Of a stretch of DNA of 64,000 nucleotides, positions 11,919-23,897 are shown piece by piece. The position numbers were made by a program, and so were the translations under genes. The stretch comes from Rotaria socialis (Eukaryota; Rotifera; Eurotatoria; Philodinida; Philodinidae). The notes under the pieces are model-generated. The model worked only from the letters and a program-made list of their open reading frames with translations, ran no database searches and was not told the DNA's origin. Position 1 is the stretch's first letter, and each line of letters begins with the position of its first letter. The stretch lies in NCBI GenBank assembly GCA_905331475.1, contig CAJNYU010003754.1, positions 1 through 64,000 of the forward strand, read 5' to 3'.

Positions 11919-14900
11919 TTATTTTGCGCTTGATCGTAGAGCAGCGGAGGCTGGACCTTTCATTGATACAGAGAAACTACCTATTTGTTCCTCTAAATGT
12001 GTTGTAACAACCAAAACATATGTATGTTCGGCTTCGAGAGAAATTTTGAAACCAAATTGATGAATTTCATCACCACTATCGTCGTCCTCAATGATTAAGT
12101 TTTCATTTGGTTTGGATGAGTCGAAAGATGTATCATAGAGATAGCCCATGGTGTCAAAGTCACTGTGACTATTGAAAGTGTACATGCCAGATGCGGATAC
12201 AACTACTTCAATAGCTTGATAGTAGTATTCAGCATTATCCTTTACCTCACCACCATAATCGAGTCGTGCAAATTTCAAGTTGTCGAATGGCAATTCACTG
12301 GAAAATGCTGATGAAACAATAGCTGGAGTGGTTACTAGAAGAGTCAAACGTGATTGTTAGTACATTAAGTTGGATAGATGCATGACAATTATAAATCATC
12401 AGTAGGTTGCCTAGTTTTGGCCTTATTCTTATTCTCTTTCTTGTATAATAGTTTCCTAAATTCTAACAGGCTTGCATTATTTCTAGTATTTTATTAAATG
12501 TATTGAACTAATAGATTGTTTTAGACATCCAAAAACAAAATTATCAGTTGAGACTCTATCGGATTAATGTATGAAATATAATAAAGCTTTTCTCTGTAAA
12601 GCACTTGTGAATGTCTCTGGGGTAGAGAATGAAGAAGTTTGCCCACATTTTTCAATTATAGAGAATTATGCTGTGTATTCAGATGAGTTATTTTCATCAA
12701 AAGAGGCACTTTACGAAGAAAATTTGTTGACAAACAAATCAATTCTTGAAGAAATGGAAGCTACTATCTGTGATAAACAATCAAATCATCATTATTTTCG
12801 ATCTATACAAGATTATGATTTGCATGCATAAAGAAATTTATGTTTAATAAATTCACCTGCAGTTAAAGGCTGACTGGTTGATGGCGTAAATGGATTAAGT
12901 TCTACATGATCTGGACCATGAGTTAATATTGAGAAATCGCCAGTTTCGTACGTTCCATGTGTTGTAACAACCAATATATATTTATTTCCAGCTTCAAGAT
13001 AAACTTTTAAACCAAATTGTAAAGAGATATCTCCACTATCGTCATCAGCCATGATCAAATTATTTTCCGGTAGTGATGGATCAAACGAGTCATGATAGAA
13101 ATAGCCAAATGTGTCGAGTTCACTGTCACTTGTTAGAGTGTACATACCAGAGATTTGTACGCTAACTTCAATAGCTTGATAGTATTGAGTGGCTTCATCG
13201 TAGCTATCGGGTCGATTGAAAACTCCAGCAGCTGGTGAAAGTTCACCCGAAAGGGCTGACAAAATAGGAGCCGCAGTAGTTGCTAGAAAAGTGGAATAAC
13301 TTCATTACTAAACCGAGTTATATACACGTTCATTAACAGTAAACTAAAAGTGATTCGCGCCGATTTCTTTACAAAGATCCTCTAGATTTGTACATCTATC
13401 ATTTTTTGTTCATTGGAAGTCGATTTTCTGGAGAATAAAGTCGATTAGACTAAGAACTAAAACAATTCTCCTTTTCAAAGATTAGTGAAAGAGACAAAAC
13501 AATGGAAACTAGTATCGATATTTCAATGTTTAACCAACTTAATAGTTATCGGTCATAAGGCAACTATTGTTGTTATACATACATGCAAGTACTGGTTGAA
13601 TCGTTGATGGCGTAAATGAAGTAAGTTCGATGGGACCTGGTCCATTAGTTAATACTGAGAAATCTCCAGTTGCCTGAGTCTCATGCGTGGTAACCACCAA
13701 AATGTATTTGTTTCCAGCTTGGAGATAAACTTCTAAACCAAATTGTAAAGAGATATCTCCACTATCGTCATCAACCGTGATCAAATTATTTTCCGGAACA
13801 GATGGATCAAACGAATCATGATAGAAATAGCCGATTGTGTCGAGGTTACTGTCACTTGTTAGAATGTACATACCGGATGTTTGTACGCTGACTTCAATAG
13901 CCTGGTAATAAAAGGAATCTTCATTGTAACTGTCGGGTCGATGAAATACTCCAGCAGCTGGTGACAGTCCACCCGAAAGGGCTGACAAAACAGGAGCCAC
14001 AGTAGTTGCTGAAAAAAAGTAGAAAAATATTGTTGCTAATCAAGCATTAGTACTACTAAAGCAGGACATTGTGGATAATGTGCATTCACAAGAAAACTAT
14101 ATTTGATGAACTTACTTGCACCTATAGGCCGACTGGTTGATGGTGTAAATGAATTAAGATCAACAGCGCCTGGACCACTAACTGATACTGAGAAAGGGCC
14201 TGTTTTCGATGAGTCAAATGTTGTAACGACCAAAGTATACACGCGTTCGGCTTCGAGAAAAGCGTCGATAAGAAACTGACCATTTTCGTTACCATCATCA
14301 TCAGTTAAAATTAAATTTTCACTTGGCACCGATGGGTCGAAAGAGTTTTCATAGAAATAGCCGATCGTGTCGATTTCACTGTCACTGATGAAACTGTAAG
14401 TACCAGATATTGATGCAGTGACTTGAATAGCTTGGTAATAAAAGACCTCGTCAGAGCTAGCATCTTCTCGAATATAAAACCCACTAGTTATTGTTAGTCC
14501 GCTTGCGTAAGATGATGAAATTGTACGCTCAACAGCATCTTCTAAATAGCAAAAAACAGGGCTTGCTACTGAGAGAGTAATGAAAAACAAATTTAGAGAG
14601 TATCTATGATTTTTATATGCGTTGGGTTTCAGCAAAGTAGTTTTGATATTAAAAGAACTTCACGTTGCTAGAAAAAAATTTTACTTATTCTCCATTCCGA
14701 ACTAGACTTCATATATTAAACTTTTGTATATAGAGTTCCACAAAAAAAAATTGATGGGAAAATAGTTAAAATAATCCCATTCACACTCAAGAAGCCAATG
14801 AAATTGCTTTCATTGAATTGAATTCTCTTATATTTGGTTACACATAAACCATAGACGTAGGAAGATTTCTCAAAGTTTCACAATATAATGTAAACTTAGT

Positions 14901-15431
14901 TCTGATTAGTCACGTATTCTGTGATACACAATATTTTACACGATCTATGGATTGATAGTTATTCGAGAAGCAGCATAGAGGCTTTCAATTAAGGTTACAT
15001 ATATATATTATTCTTAAAGCTTAATGAACATTTTCGACTCGGATCTGAATACTCTTCTACGTAGATCGAATATAGTTTTAGTTAGGGTAAAAACTATCGA
15101 AATAGAAATAATGTCTCCATCTGAGCGTTATTATCACTTGTAATCAGATTCAAGATACATGTATCAACATATAATTAGATCCAGCATAATATAACGTCTC
15201 GATTCAATATCTGACAACTTTTGAGAAATTTTTGCCAAAGCAGTAGTCAAAAGGCAACCGAAGTTTTTTTAAATAGAATAAAGAACATGCCACGTTTCTT
15301 ACGGTTAATTCGAGAGACCTAAAAATGAAGTAAAAATCAATATTGTAGTAAAACAACAATAAACTAACCGGAACTCCATGAGCCACAAATATCAAACACG
15401 CGCCAAGAATGGCAACTGTAATGGCCTTCAT
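11919..15431 (-). CDS. Secreted protein with four PPC-like beta-sandwich repeats
   Basis: Exons in coding order: 15431-15369, 15318-15303, 14568-14116, 14008-13583, 13282-12857, 12334-11919, giving 599 aa. Exon 1 encodes a signal peptide (MKAITVAILGACLIFVAHG). Exon 2 would be a 16-nt microexon that restores phase; it is the least certain part. The other four exons each encode one unit of about 140 aa and share the same phase-1 boundaries. Each unit holds YYQAIEV, SG-Y-F-SDS--DT-GY-Y, NLI--DDD, Y-LVVTT and G-FSV-GP. This pattern resembles bacterial pre-peptidase C-terminal (PPC) domains, often Ca-binding or adhesive; that link is inference. There is no catalytic domain and no membrane anchor. 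Identical unit and exon size (426 nt in two of them) implies exon duplication. Confidence 0.75.
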
Positions 15432-17753
15432 ACTTCTTCGATATTTATCAAAAATAATACGACTGATTTGAAGTGCTTCAGCTATCCCATCATTTATAGT
15501 GGAAATTTCAGCCGACTCCATTGCACGCATTCAGTCGCTGGTTTTGTTTTTGTTATCGGGGCTCTTATCTCTAAGCATAGGGTAATATTTCAATGCCATC
15601 AAAGCACCTGATGAATTCTAATTTTGCGAGCCGATTGAAAAAATAAGTATATCAAATTACATTAGTTTCTTTTATTAGAGAATATTCAATCAGTCAAAGT
15701 ACAAAGCTAATATCATACTGAATAGTAAAAGGGTTATTTCTGTTTTCTTTTTATAATCCCTATTGATATAATGGGTCTACCATGAAATGTGATAGTAAAT
15801 AATATCAGCCAGTGTGCACATACTTCAATCACTCGATACAACTTAAGTTAGAGCAGCATATGTGTTTATCGTGGTAAATTGATCGAATTCAGAGCTACTA
15901 TTGAGTTTCAAATGAATACCATCTACTGTGTTGTGAATAATTTCTGAGTAGTTGAATGTATAGCGTTTCGATCTTCATCATTTCGAGTCTATTTTATATT
16001 CCTGTGCGTCTGCATTCGAAAAATTTCATTCCATGCGATATTTGCAATCCAGGATATAGCTATGATTTTTCAGGGCTACGCGAAAAAAGAAATAAAAATG
16101 ATGCATTTCTTCTATGGCGACGGTCAGTAGTTTTTCCTTTTTTTATCTATATGAATTTTAGAATACCATTTTCGATTAATATTATAATTTAGTTCATTGA
16201 AATTCTTCTAGACTTCCAATGTAAATCTGCATCTGAGACAGATCATTACAACAATGAAGAAGTTCTCTGAAACTATAACTACGTTTTAGATTAAAGTAAG
16301 ATAGCATTAAAAAGACAAAGAAAATAATATTTTACTATTCTTCTTCGCCTTGAGAACGCATTTATTTCTTTAGATCTTTAAAAATTCGAGATGAAAGTAG
16401 AATTCCTGATTTAGAAGAAAATCAGTGACTACCGGGAAAAGTTGAGAAAACTATCTAATTTTTAGGTGTCATGCTCAAATGTAGTTTTCGCTTATGGACA
16501 AAAGTCGAATAAAAATATAATGATGGATAATATCTTACAAAATTGTTGTACAACAATCCAGATTTTTCTCATGTACTCAATAGGAATGTTGAGCAATTGC
16601 ATCTGTGAATATCTATCTTGAGGCCTTGATGAATCGTTGAAAAGATTCTTTGAGGATTCTTTCAGTGAGCTTTGACTGAAATCTAAAGTAAAATATAAGT
16701 ATAACTGCATTCAAACTTAGGAAGCGAAGAACACAAAACAAATTGTTACATCTAAGCCAAACACTTAATTATTGACTGATTCTATACAATAGGTAATCTA
16801 AAAAAGAGAACCTACTTCACCACATTTCATGGTTCTATTCATATACTCTAAGCATTAGTGTCTCGGATAAAAATGATATGACAGGCGTTCATGATTGTAT
16901 GCCTCTTTCGTGTTCTATCAATATTAACAACGGATAACCGATCAGCTTATCGTACTGTAAAGTATCAATAGAGTTATATGAATAGGATCATTTATTCAAG
17001 AAAACCAGCAACAAAGTTATTTTACATTGAGCAGAATATGATATTTGAGAGCACCAGCGCCCAAACGATAGGCGATGCAAAAAGATATAGAAAAAACTGT
17101 CTACCACTTATAGAAGTTACACAAACATATAGTTGATACGATTTTCATGATTGGTAAAACGTAATACCGATAGAATGTCGATAGACTAAAGTGTGATGGT
17201 CGAGAAAATTGCTATCGTCTTACAAGCAAATAGACAATTAATAATTGCTGTCGCTAATACCAACGACTACAGTGCCAGATGTATCAATAATTAATTTGAT
17301 ACCTTTCATTCTACAAGCAATGGCACTGTTAAATTTCCAATAGAAATTTGATACTTTGATTACATCGTAATATTGAGAAAAATCGAAGATTCTAAAAAAA
17401 CTCAAATATTACTAGGAGTAACATAAAGATATTTTCTTGTAATTACAATCGATGATCATGTTTAACCAAATCAAACTCCATAACTTATTTCTTTCAATAC
17501 GATTTCGAATTCGAGTCGTAATCTTAGTAATATTGATGAAAGTGATTTATGTACGACTTACAATAGCGATATATTTGATTTAGATTAAAAGAAATTCATG
17601 GCATATATTACATAAATTTAATATTGAGCGTAAGAGAGTATATAAATCTACTTTATTAGATGAGGCGATTTTTTCAGATCATACGGGACAAACTAATTAT
17701 GTGAATAGTATGAGAAAAAAGAACTCTTTGAACCATTGAAATGAATATTAGTT
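15432..17753. other. Intergenic, 2.3 kb, no gene recognised
   Basis: AT-rich sequence between the start of the PPC-repeat gene and the end of the FG-GAP gene. Short open frames near 15960-16190 (plus) and 16490-16710 (minus) have no recognisable domain or convincing splice partners. No tRNA or other RNA was recognised. Confidence 0.45.
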
Positions 17754-19199
17754 TTATGAACATGTACTTAAAAAGACGCCGATTGAATTTTGATTATAAT
17801 CTACAGTTACAAAATCCAATCGACTATCGCCATTGAAATCGCCAACAGCTATTTCCTGAGGACTAGAACCTTGTCCAGTTGAATAAGTCTGTTGTTTCCA
17901 AAATTTTCCTTTGCCATATCCGAGTAATATACCGATGTTACCCGTACCAGAATTAGGAACAATAAGTTCTAGTATATTATCTCTATTTAAATCACTACAA
18001 GCGATGGCATAAGGAAAGGATCTAGTACCTGTAGAAATTATCTTTTTCTCTATAACAGTTCCATCACCATTTCCAAAAAATATACTCGTATTGTTTGCCT
18101 TATAATTAGCAGTTGCAATATCTAATGTATCATCTCTATTGAAATCAGCAGCTGCGAGTGCAAATGAACCCGATTGAGTCTTATATGTCATTTGATCTGA
18201 AAAACTTCCTGTACCATTACCAAGAAATACGCCTAAATTATTTCAATCACCATCACCAACGGCAATATCAAGTCGATGATCTTTATTAAAATCATACGTA
18301 ATGACTAAATATGATTCTGCACGATGACCAGTGACTAGTACTGCTTTTTCTGTAAGTGTTCCAGTATCAGTTCCAAGAAATACAACTAGTCTGCCATTTT
18401 CATGATCGGTAACTACCAGATCTAGAATATTGTCATTGTTCAAATCGCCAAGAGCGAGTCCCACAGGAGTAGAGCCGATTCCTGTAGAAAATGTCGTTTG
18501 TGTTGAAAACATTTCATGACCTTGTCCGAAAAATACTCCAACATTACTAGCATTTCTATTTGCAACAACAACATCTAATTGATTATTTTTGTTTATATCT
18601 CCAATAGCAATTCCAAGTGGTTTAGCACCTGGCCTATTCAAAAGATCTATCTGTTTCTTAAAACCGCCATTTCCATATCCGAGAAATATACTTGTAGTGT
18701 CTCCATCATAATTAGTAACAACAAGATCTAAAAATCGATCATTATCGAAATCAGCAGCCTTGACAGTGATTGGCCCTGGATCAGTAGGTAGAGGAATCAT
18801 CGGCGTAAACGAAATTCTGCATACATTCGCTAGAGAGAAAACAAAAGAAACATATGACCTATTCCAAAATATGTTAGATATTGAATTGCTCATCTAATAA
18901 AAATAAATACAATGCCTTGCAATTTATACCGTGTTGGGTTAGTTATATCAAATCTATAAAGAGACGTATGTAGAAGATTGTTATTAGTCAATCCAATAAA
19001 AAAAAATGGTTAGAAACAATTGTTAATTTTATCTAGCACCTATGAAATGAACGACAATTTATGGAATATATCATTATTTCAAAAACTTGCATGATGCTCG
19101 ATTAGGTATATAGAGACTCATCGATGAAAGCACAACTGTTGCTGCCATAGCGACACCAAATACACAGGTAGTCAGCAAGCTGCTGGGTAGCCTATACAT
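17754..19199 (-). pseudogene. FG-GAP/VCBS repeat protein with an in-frame stop codon
   Basis: The likely first exon (19199-19087) encodes a signal-anchor segment (LTTCVFGVAMAATVVLSSM). With a weak GTTTTT donor it joins in phase to an exon starting at 18816, and the frame then runs to 17754. Seven FG-GAP units of about 45 aa are visible, each with a DFN-D--LD calcium-loop motif and a FLGNG-type strand, as in integrin-type beta propellers. A TGA at 18243-18245 interrupts unit 4; the same frame continues without any shift for 163 more codons including units 5-7. So this is either a young pseudogene, a sequencing error or a readthrough allele. The alternative acceptor at 18830 does not fit the phase of the first exon. 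Confidence 0.7.
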
Positions 19200-19750
19200 A
19201 GTAAGAATAAATCCATGAAAAAGAAAGCCGAGATGGCTTATGCTTACCAAAGCATGTTGCCTCGAATCAGAAAATATTGATAATGAGTATATAAGAGACA
19301 TTATATGCATAACAATCGATAGATATGATCATGTTTTCCATTCTTCGACATTTACCTTGAAAAAACCTATCACAGCAATCAAGATGTCTGATTTTAATAA
19401 TAAGAAAAGTAACACTAGCTGTTAACATCTGTTTCATCTTCCATCGTGCTTTCTTTTTTATGCTTCACATTTATATGTAGTCCATGTTTCCGTGTAATAA
19501 TAAGTATGCACATTAAATTATAATTAAACAATTTTCAAGGCTAACCAAAATATTAATAGAAGATACAGTACTTGTGGCATTTTTCTGTGGCGAAAACTTA
19601 AAAAAAGACAACATGCCTTGAATCCTGTCTATTCAGATTGTCACAACGGAACGTAACTACCTCTTTACGCCATATAGACTGAAAACTTACAATACGATAT
19701 GAATCCAAAGTCATATGCTTATTTATCATAGGGCTGAAGAAGAAAATATT
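19200..19750. other. Intergenic, no gene seen
   Basis: AT-rich spacer between the FG-GAP gene start and the acyltransferase stop. No domain-bearing frame is present on either strand. Confidence 0.45.
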
Positions 19751-21187
19751 CTAAGTTTTTAATGATTTCCATTGTGCAAATTTGTCATCGAGATCACGTT
19801 GCCAAACTGTCATCAATTGAATTTTCTTGCTTTTTTCTATTAGAAACGCCACTTCAACGCCTTGCCGATCTCTTTCCTCCCAATCATGACCATTCTGTAT
19901 GGGATTCAATCGAAAGACACGCATATAATACGGTCCCGTCCATGTAGCGTAGAAACGACATTGATTGCTACAACCAAAATCTACTGCGTCAGCCCAATCG
20001 TATTTCATGTTCGAATTGATAACAATCTCATTTCCATAGTGAGTCATACGACATTGACGTTTTTCTCTAACGTTTCGTCTCATTAAACTATCGGCTGTGG
20101 CTAAGTAAGGTTCAAGGAATTCTATTTCGCGTGATCGATGAATCGAACGACGAATTGTTTGAGCCACATTAGATAGCGATCGTGGATCATCGAAATCTTC
20201 CGATAGCATACGAAAAACTGCATTGGCCACCAGACTCGGCGGAGCAATGGATTCAGAGACACCTCGATAATTCACTATGGTGCTTGTGTGTTTGATGCAT
20301 TCGTCATTGTTGTCAAGACAAAACGTATTGAGTAAAACAATAATGTAGGCTATGAGTACATCATGAATAGTGACACTCGTTTCATTCACGAGTGCATGCA
20401 ATTGTGTAAGTTGTTCACCAGAAAATCGCAGATTGATTTGAGAATAATTATCTAGATTGTTCGTAATATTGCTACTCAATCGTTCTTTTGGTACGGCATC
20501 TTCAAATAGATTCATCAACGGTAAGAACGACGAAGCAGCTTCTTTCTCTTGCCACAGACGACGCTCGAATATCGGATCAGGTATACATGGTTCTAAATGT
20601 TGATAGAGGCGTGATAATGTATTAAGAAAGTGTAGACATGAAATAGCATCGCCTAAGACATGCGCCCAACTGATACCTATAACCCATTGGTCACTTTGAA
20701 TAATGTGTGTGATTTTAATTCGTAATAGTGGTTCATACGGCGAATTATCTAATAGTTTTTGATTTTGTACAAAGTTAAAATAGGATTTCATTAACGAATA
20801 GCCGTTCTCGACCACCACAGTGGAATCAAATGGCCACTGCAACAAACTATGATTGTTATCAATCGATATTGGAATCGCATGATCGACCATTTCGATGAAA
20901 TATCTATCGTTGTCTAATAAAAGAAGATGGCCAGCAACGAGAGGCCACCTAGAGAGAGTATGACTGAGTGCTTCTTTAAATCGATCAAGATTCAAAGAGC
21001 ATGGATAGACAAATATATTATCAATGCGAGCATCCAGCCATAGGTCGATACCTGCTAGTTCAATGTGACGACCATTTCCTGTCGGCGGTGATGGAGAAAC
21101 AAATGAAGTTACCATATTTTCCATAGTTAAAGAATCGGATTGATGCATTGAAATGTATTTCAAGTCTTTGACGTGGACGCTTTTCAT
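19751..21187 (-). CDS. BAHD-type (HXXXD) acyltransferase, probable horizontally acquired gene
   Basis: Intronless, 478 aa. Two family hallmarks are visible: the catalytic HXXXD as HVLGD at residues 176-180 inside ISWAHVLGDAIS, and a DFG at 403-405 in place of the structural DFGWG loop. Length and spacing fit the BAHD/Transferase family, which moves acyl groups from CoA thioesters to alcohols or amines in plants and fungi (for example trichothecene acetyltransferase and hydroxycinnamoyl transferases). No signal peptide or membrane segment is seen, so it is probably cytosolic. The substrate cannot be read from sequence. Lack of introns beside intron-rich neighbours, and a family rare in animals, make transfer into the lineage likely; that is inference. 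The usual HHXXXDG is weakened here to AHVLGDA. Confidence 0.8.
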   Translation of the reverse strand: MKSVHVKDLKYISMHQSDSLTMENMVTSFVSPSPPTGNGRHIELAGIDLWLDARIDNIFVYPCSLNLDRFKEALSHTLSRWPLVAGHLLLLDNDRYFIEMVDHAIPISIDNNHSLLQWPFDSTVVVENGYSLMKSYFNFVQNQKLLDNSPYEPLLRIKITHIIQSDQWVIGISWAHVLGDAISCLHFLNTLSRLYQHLEPCIPDPIFERRLWQEKEAASSFLPLMNLFEDAVPKERLSSNITNNLDNYSQINLRFSGEQLTQLHALVNETSVTIHDVLIAYIIVLLNTFCLDNNDECIKHTSTIVNYRGVSESIAPPSLVANAVFRMLSEDFDDPRSLSNVAQTIRRSIHRSREIEFLEPYLATADSLMRRNVREKRQCRMTHYGNEIVINSNMKYDWADAVDFGCSNQCRFYATWTGPYYMRVFRLNPIQNGHDWEERDRQGVEVAFLIEKSKKIQLMTVWQRDLDDKFAQWKSLKT

Positions 21188-21677
21188 GAGAAAGAAATGA
21201 TAAATTTTTTACGACAAAAGATATACAGATTACGAAGTGACATGCACATGGTCTGTGAGAAAGATTGCAAACGCAAGTAAATTTTATCTTATCTGATTGT
21301 TGGTTATTTCTGTAGTCGTGCTTATTGACAGTTTATGAAAGAAAATTTCATAAGATTAGTTTTCGTGCAAATTATTACGATTGAAAGCGTTCAGAATGAA
21401 GATCTACTTTTTTTTTGTTTGTCGTAATTTAACTAATACCAATATAATTAATATCAGCTTGATTAATTTCTAAATGTGTTAATTAATTAGTTCATTGATC
21501 AATAGCCAAACTTTCCTATGCGACCAAGTCCCAATCCAACATCTAGTTATTATGCTATTTCTGTTATGATCAGATGATACAAGTGATTTCAACTCAATAG
21601 TGATCAGTGATTTATCTACTGTATGGGCAGGGTGAGCGCCGTCCACACGAAAATAAATAGTTGATTTCATAAAAGTA
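21188..21677. other. Intergenic, upstream of the acyltransferase
   Basis: AT-rich flank upstream of the acyltransferase, ending at the TA (21676-21677) that borders the MITE. Nothing else is recognised. Confidence 0.4.
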
Positions 21678-22593
21678 ACGAGTGGCCCATAAAGAATGGT
21701 GGTCTCATTATTTACTCAATATCGTTTTTGCTCTTTATTGATTTGAACTGAACATTTTCCCAAAAGGTTGAGCATTCAATTCTCTACAAGCTCATGTGTA
21801 AAAGATTTTTTAAAACTACAAAACGGCAAAGTACTAAAACGAAAAAAAAGGTTAAAAAATCTTCAACATACATTAACATTTGGAGTATGTTTCGACAATT
21901 TATACGCAGGCTTAAGTTACGGGAGAAACATTTTTGGGTATTTTCAAGTACGCTCTTTTGGATATCTTTGAAAAACATTTCTTTAAAAGTGGTCTTCGCC
22001 TATTAAATCGATATTTTCTGAAAGCACGTCCATAACGCCTTAATTTCGGTTTACAAGAAAGTCTACTGTAAACGGAACTTTGCATCATTCTAACAAGTGT
22101 ACAGGAATGTAGTGGAGTATGTTGGCTTTCAAAGAAAAAAAAATCGTCAAAAAATAATACTTTTTAAGTGAATGGCATGCGTTTTAGTGCAAGCATCAAA
22201 AACGTGACATCACAGCTGTGTTTTTTAGAAAAAGCGAAAAAACCGATGCAGAATTTTTTATACTCATTTTGTAATGAAAACAAAATTCGAAGACATGAAT
22301 CTTGTCCAGAATCTGATGCTTTTTAACATGGTAGACTGAGTTTTTTTGTAGATCCTCACATGGAAAGCAAATTTTCAAAACAAAACGGATTTAGTGCTTG
22401 AAAGTTGAAGATTTTTCGACCTTTTTTCTTCGTTTTAGTACTTAGCCATTTTGTAGTTTAAAAAATCTTTTACATGTGAGTTTGTAGAGAATTGAATGCT
22501 CAATCTTTTGGGAAAATGTTCAGTTCAAATCAATGAAGAGCAAAAACGATATTGAGTAAATAATGAGACCACCATTCTTTATGGGTCACCCGT
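21678..22593. mobile_element. MITE with about 195-bp terminal inverted repeats and TA target duplication
   Basis: The left arm (21678 to about 21872) and right arm (about 22400-22593) are inverted copies with only scattered differences. The ends read ACGAGTGGCCCATAAAG and, on the other strand, ACGGGTGACCCATAAAG. TA lies directly outside both ends (21676-21677, 22594-22595), as in Tc1/mariner-type insertions. The 916-bp element encodes no recognisable transposase; the short frames in it are poly-K/F stretches. It is a non-autonomous element needing a partner elsewhere. Confidence 0.82.
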
Positions 22594-22595
22594 TA

Positions 22596-23018
22596 GTATA
22601 TGATAGTAAATTTTCGAGCCAGCAGCCCCTTCAAAAATTTCAACCGCCCACCCGAAAAATAAAACCTAGATAAAACACTGCTAATAGTGATTAGTCAACT
22701 GGAAAACTGTCTGATTTAATCTATGTTTTAAAATTGTAAATAGTACCGCAAACATCGTTTTCAAACAAATCAACTTTATTCGATAAAAGGCAACAACTAA
22801 TGGTACGATTTCACGAATAATAACATCTTAAGAATATCATTTTTTTTAATTATAAATGTATTTATCGAACTTTTAGTATCTCTGATTTTGCTAAACGTAC
22901 AACAAGGAGTATAAATCGTACATTAAATCCGGGATAAATTATTTTGTCGTTAACTATGAACTTCATGCGACATAATATTTATTTAATAAACAATTATCAT
23001 CAAGTTATTGATTTTGTT
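22596..23018. other. Intergenic, no gene seen
   Basis: AT-rich spacer between the MITE and the RBR ligase stop codon. No frame or repeat is recognised. Confidence 0.4.
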
Positions 23019-23897
23019 TTAACTACGATACGCTGCATAGTGTTTACAACTGGACTCATGCCGATGATTACCATCTCGTCGAATAGCATTGTAATTAGCC
23101 AAGCATGACCAACAAAATTCATAACGACATACTGTGCATGTCATATGATCACATCCATCTGCTTTTTCTATACGGGACGAACATTTTGGGCATTTTTTAC
23201 ATTTCTGTGCAATCCAACATTGTGAAGCATGCACTTGTGGGTTTTTCACAGCATCAAAACTAAATAAAAGAAAAGAACGATACGTTAAATTTAAATCAGA
23301 ATCGATTTCAGTCACTTACTCTGCACATGTTTGACCCGCATGCCATTCAGTTTTATGCACAAAACATGTTTTCTTATAACATTTTACACACGTAACAATA
23401 TTATTTCTATTTCCACCTTCATTTAATTGTCCCATTCCGCATCCATGTGCACACCAAATAAATTCTCGCATTTTCTCCAATTGTCTATGAAAAATAAATT
23501 GATCGTACTTTTCTTGTAATTTTCTATCTTTATTATTCGATAATATTTTTTGCACTGGATGATATCGAAAGGTAACCCCACAGTTTAATTCAGGACAACG
23601 AATATCGTCTGTACACATTTTGCCAAACGCTTGTTTAACGTGCTGATAAACGCAATTATCACAAATCGAACGTTCAGTATGAAGACATCGGCTACTATAG
23701 CTCCTTGCGAAATCTTGTTTTGGTTTGTCATCGAAACATACTTGGCATTGTTTTGTTGGTATTTTCCGCTTTGAAGATGATTCTGTTGGATGAATCGATG
23801 ACAATTTCGTTGGTAGGCAATTAAAACAATAATGCTTATTGCCAATCACTGCATAATCAGTAGATAACAATTTTTCTTTACACTCTTCACACTGCAT
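23019..23897 (-). CDS. RBR-type (RING-IBR-RING2) E3 ubiquitin-protein ligase
   Basis: Two exons: 23897-23320 and 23259-23019, giving 272 aa; the phase-2 junction is consistent. The order is: an N-terminal pair of CxxC motifs (CEECKEK and CFNC), a RING1 (CQVCFDD to CPELNCG, about residues 50-110), an IBR with WCAHGCGMGQ and CVKCYKKTC, and RING2 from CPKC. RING2 holds GCDHMTC, whose first Cys is the catalytic position in parkin/HHARI-type ligases, followed by FCWSC. RBR ligases take ubiquitin from E2 onto this Cys and then onto substrate. The protein is compact and lacks UBL, UBA or Ariadne domains, so substrate and regulation are unknown. An upstream in-frame TTG exists, but the first ATG is at 23897. 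Confidence 0.85.

Noticed and set aside
12571..12831. 86-aa plus-strand frame inside the last intron of the PPC-repeat gene
   Set aside because: No recognisable domain, no splice or promoter support, and it lies wholly in an intron on the opposite strand. It could be a real nested gene, but I cannot support it.
14569..14635. N-terminal extension of the first PPC exon as its own signal peptide
   Set aside because: The frame has no ATG there (it starts at TTG), and a strong CTCTCTCAG acceptor at the homologous place of the other repeat exons marks the real exon start at 14568.
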